Positions 34,993-35,084 of a stretch of DNA of 35,084 nucleotides are shown in pieces (position 1 is the first letter of the stretch; the number at the start of each line of letters is the position of its first letter). The notes under the pieces are model-generated. The model saw only the letters and a list, made by a program, of their open reading frames with translations. It did not search any database and was not told the origin of the DNA. Origin of the DNA: Pseudomonadota bacterium (lineage in GTDB: Bacteria > Pseudomonadota > Gammaproteobacteria > Burkholderiales > Casimicrobiaceae); the NCBI GenBank assembly GCA_018241785.1, contig JAFEDF010000143.1:1-35084 (forward strand). Direction: 5' to 3'. The translations under genes and the position numbers were made by a program.

Positions 34993-35084
34993 TACTGGGA
35001 GGGGCCGGAGTGAGGCGGCCGCGCTCTGCACCGGCCGCATCAGCTCGTACTGGGCGGGGCCGGAGTGCGGCGGCCGCGCTCTGC
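34993..35084. repeat. 37-bp direct repeat with 18-bp spacer at the right window edge
   Basis: Copy 1 is 34993-35029 and copy 2 is 35048-35084, a 55-bp period. The copies differ at only two positions by eye (TGGGA/TGGGC and GTGAGG/GTGCGG). The spacer is 35030-35047. The array may continue past the edge. The copies contain the palindromic core GCGGCCGC. It lies just after yacG. Confidence 0.8.

Noticed and set aside
34993..35084. CRISPR array
   Set aside because: Only two units, an 18-bp spacer and no cas genes.

Overview
The window is high-GC chromosomal DNA from a betaproteobacterium. This rests on gene content and order: RpoD with a long Ala/Lys/Pro-rich N-terminal extension, an rpsP-rimM-trmD-rplS operon, lpoA-yraN-diaA-dolP facing rsmI, and pilBCD joined to coaE-zapD-yacG. 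I cannot name a genus. Nearly all of it looks like core genome; I see no transposase, integrase, phage gene or CRISPR array.

Layout. (1) 3-2144: 3' part of rpoD, cut by the left edge. (2) 2145-2598: the only gene-free stretch above 300 bp, with a 65-bp direct repeat and strong hairpins. (3) 2599-7363: a complete branched-chain-amino-acid-type ABC importer (binding protein, two permeases, two ATPases). (4) 7397-10087, minus: a PatZ-like protein acetyltransferase, then a tRNA with CAT anticodon that I read as tRNA-Ile2, not tRNA-Met. (5) 10271-13592, minus: PepSY protein, four-repeat COG4705-type membrane protein, OmpR-family regulator and histidine kinase, with two near-identical regulator-like boxes upstream of the first two genes. 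(6) 13689-15061, minus: MaoC-like hydratase and rsmI. (7) 15060-18369, plus: short lpoA, yraN, diaA, dolP-like and a heptose-phosphate adenylyltransferase (rfaE2 type). (8) 18370-21523, minus: a beta-helix protein and a J-like/RDD/TPR fusion. (9) 21687-23839, minus: rplS, trmD, rimM, rpsP. (10) TMEM175-like channel (plus) converging on ffh (minus). (11) 26030-28146, plus: ypjD-like and corB-like genes. (12) 28298-34985, plus: pilB-pilC-pilD-coaE-zapD-dinB-yacG, headed by a very good sigma-54 promoter. (13) The right edge enters a 55-bp-period direct repeat.

How the genes relate. Translation and RNA maturation (rpsP operon, rsmI, tRNA-Ile2, ffh), envelope building (lpoA, dolP, heptose nucleotidyltransferase), replication and division (diaA, zapD, dinB, yacG) and type IV pili dominate. 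Many junctions are 4-bp stop/start overlaps (ATGA, TTGA, GTGA, CTGA), which suggests translational coupling.

The best candidates for something undescribed are the PepSY/COG4705/two-component module with its paired 18-bp operators, and the J-like/RDD/TPR fusion. Other points worth checking are a dinB with no ordinary start codon, TATAAT-like boxes only 7-9 bp before start codons of several genes, and rsmI/lpoA start codons that overlap head to head.
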